This document shows, in pieces, positions 35,095 to 46,047 of a stretch of 64,000 nucleotides of DNA; within the stretch, counting starts at the first letter, position 1, and each line of letters starts with the position of its first letter. This stretch comes from Labrys miyagiensis (GTDB taxonomy: Bacteria; Pseudomonadota; Alphaproteobacteria; Rhizobiales; Labraceae). Location of the stretch: positions 1 to 64,000 of the forward strand of contig NZ_BSPC01000064.1 of assembly GCF_030160835.1 (NCBI RefSeq), given 5' to 3'. Below the pieces are notes generated by a model. That model was not told the DNA's origin, did no database searches, and saw only the letters and a list, made by a program, of their open reading frames with translations. Position numbers and translations under genes: made by a program.

Positions 35095-35335
35095 CGGGAG
35101 CGCTGAGATCTCCACATGCGCTGACTTTGGTTGACAAAGGCGGCAGGAACACCGTCATTGCGAGCGCAGCGAAGCAATCCAGGGGCCACAGACACCGCCC
35201 TTCAGCTCCTGGATTGCATCGCTGCACTCGCAATGACGGGCGAAGATTTAGCACTCCGGAATACAGAGTTAGCGCCGATAGCCATCCTGTCCGCTCTTGG
35301 AAACGAATCGCCCTAGAATTAGGGAAGAGCGGAGA
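35095..35335. repeat. Composite of family A left end, full family C element and family A core
   Basis: CGGGAGCGCTGAGATC (left end of A) leads into a complete family C element: GACTTTGG leader, GTCATTGCGAGCGCAGCG, GCAATCCAGG and the inverse CCTGGATTGC...CGCAATGACGG at about 35241. Then come ATCCTGTCCGCTCTTGG and the A core CGAATCGCCCTAGAATTAGG with AAGAGCGG. The right outer end of A is missing here but occurs behind the next gene (35935). Confidence 0.75.
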
Positions 35336-35349
35336 TCACAGGAATCCCC

Positions 35350-35934
35350 ATGGTTCGCCTCAACAAGATCTACACCCGCACCGGCGATGACGGCTCCACC
35401 GGGCTCGGCACCGGCGAGCGCCGCTCGAAGGCGGATCTGCGCGTCGAGGCCTATGGCACGGTGGACGAGGCCAACGCCGCCGTCGGGCTCGCCCGCCAGC
35501 ATAGCGGCCGCGAGGACGGCGAGATCGATGCCATGCTCGCCCGCATCCAGAACGACCTGTTCGATCTCGGCGCGGACCTTTGCACCCCCGAGGGCGGCGA
35601 GAAGGAGATCACCTGGACGCCGCTGCGCATTGCCCAGAGCCAGGTCGATCGTCTCGAGCAGGAGATCGATGCCATGAACGCCGCGCTGCCGGCGCTGAAG
35701 AGCTTCGTCCTGCCCGGTGGCACGCCCTGCGCGGCCTATCTCCACGCGGCCCGCACGGTGAGCCGGCGGGCGGAGCGGATGATGGTGGCGCTCTCCCACA
35801 CCGCCGGCGAAATCGTTTCGCCGCAGGCCCTGCGCTACATCAACCGCCTGTCGGACCATCTGTTCGTGGCGAGCCGGTATCTGAACCACAAGGCGAGCGG
35901 GGATGTGCTCTGGGTGCCGGGGGAGAACAGGTAG
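35350..35934 (+). CDS. Cob(I)yrinic acid a,c-diamide adenosyltransferase, PduO type
   Basis: A 194-residue ATP:corrinoid adenosyltransferase that makes adenosylcobalamin (coenzyme B12). The N-terminal ATP loop YTRTGDDGSTGLGTGERRSKAD and the TVDEANAAVGLAR helix are family hallmarks, as are the later RTVSRRAERM and INRLSDHLFVASR segments. The fold is a trimeric helical bundle. In related genomes it is followed by etfBA; here a transglycosylase follows. Parts of a family A repeat lie on both sides of the gene. Confidence 0.93.
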   Translation: MVRLNKIYTRTGDDGSTGLGTGERRSKADLRVEAYGTVDEANAAVGLARQHSGREDGEIDAMLARIQNDLFDLGADLCTPEGGEKEITWTPLRIAQSQVDRLEQEIDAMNAALPALKSFVLPGGTPCAAYLHAARTVSRRAERMMVALSHTAGEIVSPQALRYINRLSDHLFVASRYLNHKASGDVLWVPGENR

Positions 35935-35952
35935 GACGTCCGCGCTCCCAGG
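35935..35952. repeat. Isolated right end of family A
   Basis: GACGTCCGCGCTCCCAGG directly follows the adenosyltransferase stop codon (35932-35934). It matches the right terminal end of family A with no left arm next to it; the unmatched left parts lie before the gene at 35095-35335. Confidence 0.7.
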
Positions 35953-36032
35953 ATGCTCGCCTTACGTGCATTTAATCCTCCCCGGCCTCATCCCCGCCTG
36001 ATTTCGCCATCTTTCATTTACCTTGATGATTC

Positions 36033-37229
36033 ATGATCGCGCCCATGAAAAAAGCGCTCCTGCCTGCCTTCGCCCTCCTTGCCCTATCGGCCCTGCCGGC
36101 CTCGGCGGCGTCCTTCCAGTCCTGCCTCGCCGCCATCGGCGCGCGGGCGCAAGCGGCCGGCGTCTCGCCTGCCGTGTTCGCACGCCAGACGAATGGGCTG
36201 CAGCCCGACATGACCGTCATCGACGCCATGAACAAGCAGCCCGAGTTCAAGACGGCGATCTGGGACTACATGGCCGGCCTGGTCGATGCCCAGCGCGTGG
36301 CCGACGGCAAGCAGATGATGTCGAAATATGCCTCGGTGCTGGCCGGCGTGCAGCGGCGCTACGGGGTCGATCCCGCCACGGTGGTGGCGGTGTGGGGCGT
36401 CGAAAGCAATTACGGCGAGAGCCCGGGCACGCGCCCACTGGTGCAGTCGCTGGCCACGCTCTCTTGCTATGGCGGTCGCCGGCAGGGCTATTTCATGGGC
36501 GAACTGATCGCCACGCTGAAGATCATCCAGCGCGGCGACGTCAATCCCGACCATCTCGTCGGCTCCTGGGCCGGCGCCTTCGGCAATACCCAGTTCATGC
36601 CCTCGACCTTCCTGCGCCTCGCCGTGGATGGCGATGGCGATGGGCGGCGCGATGTGGTGGATTCGGTGCCGGACGCGCTCGCCTCTACCGCCAACTACCT
36701 CGCCCATTCCGGCTGGCAACCGGGCGCGCGCTGGGGCTATGAGGTGCGCCTGCCGGCAAGCTTCAAGCCGGGCCTCGCCGGCCGCACCAGGAAGCGGGCT
36801 CTCTCGGCCTGGACGGCGATGGGCGTGACGCGCACCGACGGCTCCCCGCTCAGCGGCGGTGGCAGTGCCGGCATCCTGCTGCCGGCCGGGCCGCGCGGCC
36901 CGGCTTTCGTGGTCTTCCGAAATTTCGACGCGATCTACGCCTACAACGCTGCCGAATCCTACGCCCTGGCGATCGCCACTCTCTCCGACCGCATCAAGGG
37001 CGGCGGACCCATCGTCACGCCCTGGCCCACCGACGACCCCGGCCTCTCGCGCGCCCAGCGCAAGGAATTGCAGGCCCTGCTGATCCGTGCGGGCTACGAT
37101 GTCGGCACGCCCGATGGTTCGATCGGCGACAAGACCATCGAGGCCATCAAGGGCGCCGAGCGCCGCCTCGGCCTGCCGGTCACGGGGCATCCCGGCCTGA
37201 CGATCCTGCAGGCCTTGCGCAAGGGCTGA
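36033..37229 (+). CDS. Lytic murein transglycosylase, MltB family, with peptidoglycan-binding domain
   Basis: A 398-residue periplasmic enzyme that cuts glycan strands with formation of 1,6-anhydro-MurNAc. The signal peptide ends near ASAAS (about residue 25). The SLT domain (about 28-320) has the catalytic Glu in VWGVESNYG and the family sequence AGAFGNTQFMPSTF. A C-terminal peptidoglycan-binding domain (about 340-398) has RAGYDVGTPDGSIGDKT. No lipobox is visible, so it is probably soluble or bound by the binding domain. ATG at 36045 is an alternative start. It adds to the cell-wall enzymes of the window. Confidence 0.92.
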   Translation: MIAPMKKALLPAFALLALSALPASAASFQSCLAAIGARAQAAGVSPAVFARQTNGLQPDMTVIDAMNKQPEFKTAIWDYMAGLVDAQRVADGKQMMSKYASVLAGVQRRYGVDPATVVAVWGVESNYGESPGTRPLVQSLATLSCYGGRRQGYFMGELIATLKIIQRGDVNPDHLVGSWAGAFGNTQFMPSTFLRLAVDGDGDGRRDVVDSVPDALASTANYLAHSGWQPGARWGYEVRLPASFKPGLAGRTRKRALSAWTAMGVTRTDGSPLSGGGSAGILLPAGPRGPAFVVFRNFDAIYAYNAAESYALAIATLSDRIKGGGPIVTPWPTDDPGLSRAQRKELQALLIRAGYDVGTPDGSIGDKTIEAIKGAERRLGLPVTGHPGLTILQALRKG

Positions 37230-37313
37230 TGCATCGGTGGAGGTATCGGAAGACCTCGTCCCGTCTCACGTCCCGGTCACGAGGGCCGGTGTATCGGATT
37301 TACAACAAACCGC

Positions 37314-37352
37314 GTGAATCCGCCTCAAACCCTTGGTGAGGGGCGGATTCAC
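37314..37352. terminator. Strong hairpin upstream of irr
   Basis: GTGAATCCGCCTCA (37314-37327) pairs with TGAGGGGCGGATTCAC (37337-37352) around a 9-base loop. It has no T-run. It lies about 85 bases behind the transglycosylase stop and about 115 before the irr start, so it could end the former or form part of the irr leader. The rest of the 236-base gap is presumed irr promoter. Confidence 0.45.
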
Positions 37353-37465
37353 CGATTGGAGTAGGCGATTTTCGCTACGCTTTATGCGATATTGCAGATG
37401 AGCGCGATTGCACCTGCGGCTTATCATCCCTAGAATAATGCCGTTAAACGTTGTAGAACCTGTTC

Positions 37466-37978
37466 ATGTCGACCACCGTCATCAATATTGATCGCTCCGC
37501 CAAGCCCGCTTCGCCCGGGGCAATTGCCTCGCGCGACCAGCTTCCCGCCCGCGACCACCAGCGTACCGGCTGCCCGTTCCATGACGTGCGCTCGATGCTG
37601 CGCGATGTCGGCCTACGGCCCACCCGCCAGCGCCTGGCGCTGGGCTGGCTGCTGTTCCAGAAGGGCGACCGGCACATCACCGCCGAGATCCTGCATGACG
37701 AGGCCTCCAAGGCCCGCGTGCCGGTGTCGCTGGCTACCGTCTACAACACGCTGCACCAGTTCACCGAAGTCGGGTTGTTGCGTGAATTCGCGGTCGACGG
37801 CTCGAAGACCTATTTCGACACCAATGTGCATGAGCACCACCATTATTTCGTCGAAGGCGACAATGAGGTGCTCGACATTCCCGGTGAAGTCGGCATGGCC
37901 CGGATGCCCGAGGTTCCGGAAGGTTATGAGATCGCCCGCGTCGACGTGATCGTCCGCCTGCGCCGCAAGGAAGGTTGA
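37466..37978 (+). CDS. irr: Iron response regulator Irr (Fur family)
   Basis: A 170-residue Fur-fold regulator that controls heme synthesis and iron genes in Hyphomicrobiales; Irr is degraded or inactivated by heme when iron is sufficient. The N-terminal heme regulatory motif GCPFHD has Cys36-Pro37. The DNA-binding winged helix (about 45-105) includes RPTRQRLALG and SLATVYNTLHQF. The second heme site is the triple histidine in VHEHHHYF (His124-126, with His122). Both heme motifs together match the Bradyrhizobium type. A GAAC-CT-GTTC dyad overlaps the region just before the start and could be an autoregulatory site. A terminator follows. Confidence 0.95.
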   Translation: MSTTVINIDRSAKPASPGAIASRDQLPARDHQRTGCPFHDVRSMLRDVGLRPTRQRLALGWLLFQKGDRHITAEILHDEASKARVPVSLATVYNTLHQFTEVGLLREFAVDGSKTYFDTNVHEHHHYFVEGDNEVLDIPGEVGMARMPEVPEGYEIARVDVIVRLRRKEG

Positions 37979-38006
37979 GAGCCTCCCGTCATCGTTAGAG
38001 AATCGC

Positions 38007-38036
38007 ACGGCGCACCTTGGTGCGCCGTTTGTTTTT
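38007..38036 (+). terminator. Intrinsic terminator of irr
   Basis: ACGGCGCACC-TT-GGTGCGCCGT followed by TTGTTTTTGG. The 10-bp stem is perfect, about 30 bases after the irr stop codon. Confidence 0.85.
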
Positions 38037-38057
38037 GGCGTCCTGTCCCTATATAGT

Positions 38058-38073
38058 CACTATAGTCATAGTG
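38058..38073. promoter_or_regulatory. Operator dyad of the Phd/VapC toxin-antitoxin operon
   Basis: CACTAT-AGTC-ATAGTG is a perfect dyad, flanked by further TAGTCA/GGTCATA half sites, in the 52 bases before the antitoxin start. AT-rich TATAGT sequences form the likely -10 region. Autorepression by the antitoxin-toxin complex is typical for such modules. Confidence 0.6.
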
Positions 38074-38088
38074 GTCATAGGAGGGCCG

Positions 38089-38352
38089 ATGTCCACGTCA
38101 GCCATTGAAGATGTATGGACGGTGGCCGGTGCCAAGGCTCGGCTTTCCGAAGTGATCGAGCGCGCCCAGAACGAGCCACAAACCATCACGCGCAACGGCA
38201 AGGCCAGCGTTGTTGTGGTTTCGGTTGAAGAATGGCAACGCAAGACGGAAAGGCGTGGCAGCCTGGCGGAGTTCCTGCTCAAGTCGCCGCTCAGGGGTAG
38301 TGAGCTCGACCTCGACCGGGTCAGGGACGAGCCGGGCGAGTCCTTGCTTTGA
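38089..38352 (+). CDS. Antitoxin, Phd/YefM family
   Basis: An 87-residue antitoxin. The N-terminal dimerisation and DNA-binding fold shows WTVAGAKARLSEVIERAQNE and QTITRNGKASVVVVSVEEW, typical of Phd/YefM. The C-terminal tail (LLKSPLRGSELDLDR) would wrap the toxin. AGGAGG lies 5 nt before ATG 38089. The stop overlaps the toxin start by 3-4 bases, so translation is coupled. Confidence 0.9.
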   Translation: MSTSAIEDVWTVAGAKARLSEVIERAQNEPQTITRNGKASVVVVSVEEWQRKTERRGSLAEFLLKSPLRGSELDLDRVRDEPGESLL

Positions 38353-38768
38353 GAATCCTGCTCGATACCAATGTCCTGACCGAGGTCCGTCGCGTGAAGC
38401 CTGACTTGGGCGTCTTGCGATGGCTGGACGAACTCGATGAGGACAGAACCGTCATCAGTGTGATTTCGTTGGCGGAGATCCGTCGCGGAATCGTTCTCAT
38501 GGATGAAGGCAGGCGGAAAGCGGATCTTGCAGCTTGGCTTGCACATGATCTGCCGCAGCGTTTTGCCGGCCGGGTGCTGTCCGTAAACGCGGATGTAGTC
38601 CTCTCCTGGGGCGATCTCATGGGCCAGGCAAGGAAGAAGGGCGTCGGGCTTGCCAGTCTTGATGCCTTCATCGCTGCAACGGCGCACGCCCACGACCTTA
38701 TCTTGGCCACGCGCAACATCAGCGATTTTCAAGACCTGGGTTTGGACCTCATCAATCCCTGGGACTGA
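38349..38768 (+). CDS. PIN domain toxin, VapC family
   Basis: A 139-residue PIN-fold ribonuclease toxin. The acidic metal-binding residues are all present: Asp6 (LLDTNVL), Glu43 (SLAEIRRG), Asp105 (SLDAFIAAT) and Asp126 (TRNISDF). VapC toxins cut tRNA or rRNA and are neutralised by the cognate antitoxin. The start is TTG at 38349, overlapping the antitoxin stop. All catalytic residues are intact, so the module looks functional. Confidence 0.92.
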   Translation: MRILLDTNVLTEVRRVKPDLGVLRWLDELDEDRTVISVISLAEIRRGIVLMDEGRRKADLAAWLAHDLPQRFAGRVLSVNADVVLSWGDLMGQARKKGVGLASLDAFIAATAHAHDLILATRNISDFQDLGLDLINPWD

Positions 38769-38831
38769 TCGTCCCTGCGGTGCACAAACGATGTGAATAG
38801 GCCGAGGGCGGCCTCCGGGCGCCCCTGCGGC

Positions 38832-39119
38832 TCACCGCTTCAAAAGATCCAGCGCGCCCAGAGACACGAGCGTCGCGGCCAGCACCGTCACCGCATAGAT
38901 CAGGCTGTGGCGCCAGTTCTCCAGGGGGGAGTGGCGGCGCAGGCGCTGGGGGCGGGCGAGCATGAAGGCGACGATCAGCAGCACCACCACCAGCCCGCCA
39001 TGCTGGCTGCCGGTGGCGAGGTCGTGCAGGAGGACCATGCTGCAGATCAGCAGGGTCGGAAACCAGGCATGCCGGAATTCGGTGCGGAGCGAGGCAAAAA
39101 GCTGGGCAAATGGCGGCAT
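38832..39119 (-). CDS. Small hypothetical membrane protein
   Basis: A 95-residue protein with hydrophobic segments at about 19-32, 42-56 and 70-88, separated by basic stretches (RPQRLRRHSP). The family is not recognised. It lies behind the toxin gene on the opposite strand. The 595-base gap between it and acnA holds only a family B repeat and presumed promoter sequence. Confidence 0.6.
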   Translation of the reverse strand: MPPFAQLFASLRTEFRHAWFPTLLICSMVLLHDLATGSQHGGLVVVLLIVAFMLARPQRLRRHSPLENWRHSLIYAVTVLAATLVSLGALDLLKR

Positions 39120-39307
39120 GATGTCCTCGCGGGCGGCGGTCTTTTCTTCGAATGTCGGCTTGCGTCCGGGGTAGGTGCCAAATGCGGCACCAAGATGCTG
39201 CGCCGATGGTCACAAGGGGGAAATGCCCGCTAATGCCGGAGCTTTTGCGGCACAAAGCGCTGTCAGGGTTAAGAAACGGTGAATTTTTGGAGGAGGAGGG
39301 CGCGAGA

Positions 39308-39485
39308 AGCCTCCCCCACGAAGCTGGGGGAGGTGGGCCGGCGAAGCCGGCTCGGAGGGGGTGTGGGCGGAGTGAAGCGTGGGAAACGACAGGTTGGGAG
39401 TAGCGCTTCCCGCGCTTTATCTTGACCACACCCCCTCCGTCACGACTTCGTCGTGCCACCTCCCCCAGCTTCGTGGGGGAGGCTT
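39308..39485. repeat. Family B inverted repeat pair (copy 4)
   Basis: The left arm hairpin is GCCGGC-GAA-GCCGGC. The right arm, inverted, is CACGAC-GAA-GTCGTG, so the stem differs at several pairs but remains perfect. The flanking outer stems are unchanged. It lies in the 595-base region before acnA, in which no gene was found. Confidence 0.9.
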
Positions 39486-39714
39486 AGGCCGCGCCTCTCG
39501 CCAAAAGGCACCCCATTTCCCCGAAACGAGATCCGCACCCCATGCAGCCCAGTCCCGCGATCGTAAGCAATTTACCGCGCGGCAGTAGCGGCTTTCCTGG
39601 AATCCTTCTATAAACACCTCATACCGCGCCGCACAAACTCCCCCGCGAACGCGAATTCCACTGACGTATCATAGGTTTGGGGCTGTCCGCCCAGCCTTTT
39701 TCAGGGAACCTGCC

Positions 39715-42396
<2,682 letters not shown>

Positions 42397-42407
42397 CGCT
42401 GCCGTAA

Positions 42408-42584
42408 AGCCTCCCCCACGAAGCTGGGGGAGGTGGGCTGGCGAAGCCGGCTCGGAGGGGGTGTGGGCGGAGTTAAGCGCGGGAAACACCTCTCCAAGGC
42501 CAGCGCTTCCAGTGCTTTATCCTGACCACACCCCCTCCGTCATTGCTTCGCAATGCCACCTCCCCCAGCTTCGTGGGGGAGGCT
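42408..42584. repeat. Family B inverted repeat pair (copy 5)
   Basis: The left arm hairpin is GCTGGC-GAA-GCCGGC (one G-T wobble pair). The right arm, inverted, is CATTGC-GAA-GCAATG. It lies between acnA and the carbonic anhydrase start; the carbonic anhydrase ribosome site begins about 20 bases after it. Confidence 0.9.
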
Positions 42585-42614
42585 CATATCGCGCCCTTCG
42601 AGAAAGGAACTTCC

Positions 42615-43283
42615 TTGATCCCAGACAGTCTCATAGACGGCTACAAATCCTTCCTCGGCGACCGCTTCGCCCGGGAGCGCCTGCGCTATGAGACCCTGGC
42701 CGAGACAGGGCAGAGTCCCGAAATCCTCGTCATCGGCTGCTGCGACTCCCGCGTCTCCCCCGAAGTGATCTTCGATGCCGGGCCGGGCGAGCTCTTCGTG
42801 GTGCGCAACGTCGCCAACATCGTGCCGCCCTATGAGACCAGCGGCCAGTTCCACGGCACCAGCGCGGCCATCGAGTTCGCGGTCGAGGCGCTCAAGGTCA
42901 GGCATGTCGTGGTGATGGGGCATGCCAATTGCGGCGGCATCCGTTCCTTCGCCCAAAAGAGCGCGCCGCTGTCCTCGGGCGATTTCATCGGCAGATGGAT
43001 GTCGATCATCGCTCCGGCCGCCGATACGCTGGAGGATCCCGGCGAAGTGCCGTCGGAAGACTACATGGCGCGCCTCAACCTGGCCGCCGTCGAGCAGAGC
43101 CTCGCCAATCTGATGACCTTCGGCAGCGTCCGCCGCCGCGTCAATGCCGGCGAGATGGAACTCCACGGCGCCTATTTCGGCGTGGCGACGGGCCATCTCC
43201 TGGTGCGGGATCCCGCCACCCACCGCTTCGAGCCAGTGGTCACGGATGTCGGCGTGCCGCCCTCGCTGTTCCGGAGTTATTGA
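42615..43283 (+). CDS. Carbonic anhydrase, beta class
   Basis: A 222-residue zinc enzyme that interconverts CO2 and bicarbonate. The zinc ligands are Cys42 (CCDSR), His103 and Cys106 (GHANCGG), and the Asp44-Arg46 dyad is present. The N-terminal helix GYKSFLGDRFARERLRYETL is typical of the proteobacterial type. TTG at 42615 is chosen because AAAGGA lies 6 nt upstream and the protein then has the family length; the frame further upstream reads into a family B repeat. Confidence 0.92.
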   Translation: MIPDSLIDGYKSFLGDRFARERLRYETLAETGQSPEILVIGCCDSRVSPEVIFDAGPGELFVVRNVANIVPPYETSGQFHGTSAAIEFAVEALKVRHVVVMGHANCGGIRSFAQKSAPLSSGDFIGRWMSIIAPAADTLEDPGEVPSEDYMARLNLAAVEQSLANLMTFGSVRRRVNAGEMELHGAYFGVATGHLLVRDPATHRFEPVVTDVGVPPSLFRSY

Positions 43284-43661
43284 GGGGGCAGGTGCGGGTA
43301 TCCGTGGCTTCCTGCTCAGCGGCCTGCGTCCCCACGGCGATCAGCTCAAGCGCGCGGGCCACCTCGACATGGCACCTGTCATCGTTTCGCGGCCTCCAAA
43401 TACTATACATACCGTTAGGTTATTCTCGGCAATGTGGCGAGATCCCGCCGCTCTCTTTATGATTTCCTGACGCCGCACCCATTAAAATACTATGCAATCC
43501 TTATTTGGCTTGCCTGGCTGCCAGAGGTAGAATGCGGGCATTACCGGTTCCCCGGAGCCGATCTTCGAAAGCAAAACCGCCGGCATAGCCTGTATCGGGC
43601 AGGCCGCACTGCCGCCAATACCTGCGTGCCGCCTTCTGTCGATCCCATCCCCGTTATCACC
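43284..43661. other. Gap without a supported gene
   Basis: This stretch of 378 bases is partly AT rich (around 43390-43510). A minus-strand frame of about 53 codons, starting near 43422 and running into the end of the carbonic anhydrase gene, shows locally protein-like codon use (VARALELIAVGTQAAEQ) but no ribosome site; it may be a gene remnant. No repeat family member was found here. Confidence 0.4.
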
Positions 43662-43934
43662 ATGACCACATTCACGATCCGCAAGCTGGATCTCGTCTCT
43701 CGCGTGACGGTCCATATCTTCATTTTCCAGCTCATCGTCGCCACTGTTCTCGCCATCTCGAGTCCGACGGGCTTCCTTTCCGGTTTCACGAGCACGCTCG
43801 TCTTGATGGCCGTTCTCCAGGCCCTGCTGGCGCTGGCGGCGAGGCGAAGGCCGCCGGCGGGCTCGCTCCATGAATGGGACGGCGTCGCCTGGCTGCTCCT
43901 CGTGGCGAGCGGCTGCCACGTCTTCGCTGGTTGA
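43662..43934 (+). CDS. Small hypothetical membrane protein
   Basis: A 90-residue protein with hydrophobic segments at about 16-33, 37-60 and 73-88. ATG at 43662 follows a weak site. The family is not recognised. It lies 42 bases from the convergent Lrp-type gene. It might be spurious, but its codon use and membrane pattern favour a real gene. Confidence 0.5.
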   Translation: MTTFTIRKLDLVSRVTVHIFIFQLIVATVLAISSPTGFLSGFTSTLVLMAVLQALLALAARRRPPAGSLHEWDGVAWLLLVASGCHVFAG

Positions 43935-43975
43935 GGCAGCCCACTGCTGCTGATCGAGATGCTGCACTGAGAGTC

Positions 43976-44410
43976 CTACAGCGGCGGCAGCCGTCGCTTC
44001 ACCGGCTGGGACTTCACGATCGAGCTGTTCGTCTCCGCCCTGTCGATGATGCGGTCAAGGATCTCGTCGAGCTGGTCGATCGAGGTGAGGTGCAGGCGGG
44101 CGATGAAGCAGTCGTCGCCGGTGACCTTGTCGCATTCGGTAAATTCCGGGATCTCCTCGATGAGCTGCTGCACGCGGTGGAGCTGGCCGGGCAGCGGGCG
44201 GATGCGCACGATGACCTGCAGCGTGTAGCCGAGCGCCGCCGGGTCGAGATCCACGGTGAAGGCGCGGATCACGCCGCGTTCCTCCAGGCGCTTCAGCCGT
44301 TCGGAGGCGCTGGGAGACGAGAGGTTCACCTTGCCCGCCAGCTCCTTCAGGGAGATGCGCGCGTCCTCCGCCAGGATTTCGACGATGCGTCGGTCGAGAT
44401 CGTCGAGCAT
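43976..44410 (-). CDS. Lrp/AsnC family transcriptional regulator
   Basis: A 144-residue feast/famine regulator. The N-terminal helix-turn-helix (about 2-60) is LDDLDRRIVEILAEDARISLKELA with SSPSASERLKRL, and the C-terminal RAM (ligand-binding) domain follows (about 65-140), with the CDKVTGDDCFIARL strand. It is divergent from a DMT-type exporter with 121 bases between the starts, an arrangement usual for amino-acid exporters controlled by Lrp-type proteins. Confidence 0.93.
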   Translation of the reverse strand: MLDDLDRRIVEILAEDARISLKELAGKVNLSSPSASERLKRLEERGVIRAFTVDLDPAALGYTLQVIVRIRPLPGQLHRVQQLIEEIPEFTECDKVTGDDCFIARLHLTSIDQLDEILDRIIDRAETNSSIVKSQPVKRRLPPL

Positions 44411-44531
44411 AGGTCAAATCTCCATCCTGCCTTTGATAAGAAGGAAGATGCCATGAATGACCTTGGAAGATCCATATAAATCGCCGGCAGGGCCGAATAG
44501 GATGACCGCTCTTTGCAAGGGAGCCACGGCG

Positions 44532-45449
44532 ATGGAACGGTTGCGCGGCACGGCCGAAATGACGGCGGCCATGATGATTTCGGGAACGATCGGCTGGTTC
44601 GTGCTCGTCTCCGGCCAGGCGGTTATCGACGTGGTGTTTTGGCGCTGCCTGTTCGGTGCGGGCACGCTGGCGCTGGTGTGCCTGGCGCTCGGCCTCTTCC
44701 GGCGCGATGTCATCACGCTGCGGCAGGCCGGGTTCGCGGCGCTCGGAGGTGTTGCCATCGTGCTCAACTGGCTGCTGCTCTTTGCGGCCTATCCGCGCGC
44801 CTCGATCTCGATCGCCACTGCCGTCTACAACACCCAGCCCTTCATGTTGGTGGGCTTCGGCGTCGTCTTCTTTGCCGAGAAGCTGACGGTCTCGAAGCTG
44901 TTCTGGCTCGGCCTTGCCTTCGTCGGCATGCTGGGCATCGTGCAGGCCAAGGGCCTCGGCGTCAGCGGTCCGGACTATCTCGCCGGCATTGCGATGGCGC
45001 TCGGCGCGGCCTTCTTCTATGCGCTGGCGGCGATCGTGGCGAAGAGGCTGAAGGGCGTGCCGCCGCATCTGATCGCGTTGATCCAGGTGGTGGTGGGCAT
45101 GGCGATGCTGGCCCCGCTCGCCCATCTTTCCACCCTGCCGCATGAAGCGGGGACCTGGGCCATCCTCGGCACGCTGGGCGTGGTGCATACCGGCCTCATG
45201 TATATCCTGCTCTACGGCGCCATCCAGAAGCTGCCGACCAGCCTCACCGGCGCGCTCTCCTTCATCTATCCGGTGGTGGCTGTCGCTGTCGACCTCATCG
45301 CCTTCGGCCACCGGCTCGAACCGCTGCAGATCGCCGGCGCCGCCGCGATCCTCGTGGCCGCCGCCGGCATGACGCTGGGCTGGACTCCGCTGCGGGGGAA
45401 AAGCGCCCCTCGCGGCATGAGCGCTGCCGTCGAGGGCCGGAAGGCGTAG
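44532..45449 (+). CDS. DMT superfamily (EamA) transporter
   Basis: A 305-residue inner-membrane exporter with ten helices in two EamA repeats. Recognisable parts are AVYNTQPFMLVGFGVVFFAEKLTV at the end of repeat 1 and SFIYPVVAVAVDLIAFGHRL in repeat 2. ATG at 44532 has AAGGGAG 7 nt upstream; the frame is open to 44457 but without a site. The divergent Lrp-type gene suggests an amino-acid or aromatic substrate. Its stop codon directly touches the stop of the next, convergent Lrp-type gene. Confidence 0.88.
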   Translation: MERLRGTAEMTAAMMISGTIGWFVLVSGQAVIDVVFWRCLFGAGTLALVCLALGLFRRDVITLRQAGFAALGGVAIVLNWLLLFAAYPRASISIATAVYNTQPFMLVGFGVVFFAEKLTVSKLFWLGLAFVGMLGIVQAKGLGVSGPDYLAGIAMALGAAFFYALAAIVAKRLKGVPPHLIALIQVVVGMAMLAPLAHLSTLPHEAGTWAILGTLGVVHTGLMYILLYGAIQKLPTSLTGALSFIYPVVAVAVDLIAFGHRLEPLQIAGAAAILVAAAGMTLGWTPLRGKSAPRGMSAAVEGRKA

Positions 45450-45980
45450 CTATTCCGGTGGCAACGGCACCTCCGGCCAATGCGCCGTCACCTCCGGCTG
45501 GATCGCCCGTTCCAGATAGGTCGAGAGCACCACATAGCTCTTCGTGCCCCGCACGCCCGGCAGGACGTAGAGCTGGGAGAGGAAATGCTCCATCGCCTGG
45601 GCATCCTGCGTGCGCACTTTGAGGATCACGCAGGTGTCGCCCGCCACCGAATGCATCTCCTCCACCTCGGGAAAGCGCCGCAGCGTCATCATGCGCTGGC
45701 TCTTGCCCCAGCCGTCGGCATCGACATGCACGAAGGCCAGGAAGGGCTTGCCGATCGCCCGGGCATCGAGGCAGGCCGTGGTGCCCTGAAGCACGCCGGA
45801 TTCGCGCAGGCGCCGCACCCGCTCATGCACCGCCGGTGCTGAAAGACCGGCCCTCTCGCCGATCTCCGCATAGGTCAGGCGGGCGTCGGTGCTGAGGGCG
45901 GCCAGGATTGTTCGGTCGAAGGCATCGAGGGCACGGCCAGGCCGGCCATTCGGCCGAAGATCTTCTGTTTTTGATTTCAT
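45450..45980 (-). CDS. Lrp/AsnC family transcriptional regulator
   Basis: A 176-residue Lrp-type regulator with an N-terminal extension of about 16 residues. The helix-turn-helix (about 18-75) shows LDAFDRTILAALSTDARLTYAEIGERAGLS in register, and the RAM domain (about 85-160) has the VAGDTCVILKVR strand. It is divergent from a RidA-family gene (67 bases between starts), its likely target. It is not closely similar to the other Lrp-type protein 1 kb away. Confidence 0.92.
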   Translation of the reverse strand: MKSKTEDLRPNGRPGRALDAFDRTILAALSTDARLTYAEIGERAGLSAPAVHERVRRLRESGVLQGTTACLDARAIGKPFLAFVHVDADGWGKSQRMMTLRRFPEVEEMHSVAGDTCVILKVRTQDAQAMEHFLSQLYVLPGVRGTKSYVVLSTYLERAIQPEVTAHWPEVPLPPE

Positions 45981-46047
45981 TCGGCCTAATCCGCTTCTTG
46001 CCGATGATCCTTAGGCTATAACTGCCTTTAGCAGAAGGAATTTCGCT

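Noticed and set aside
37440-37470. Irr/ICE box before irr
   Set aside because: Only a short GAAC-CT-GTTC dyad was found; it does not match a full iron control element well enough to annotate.
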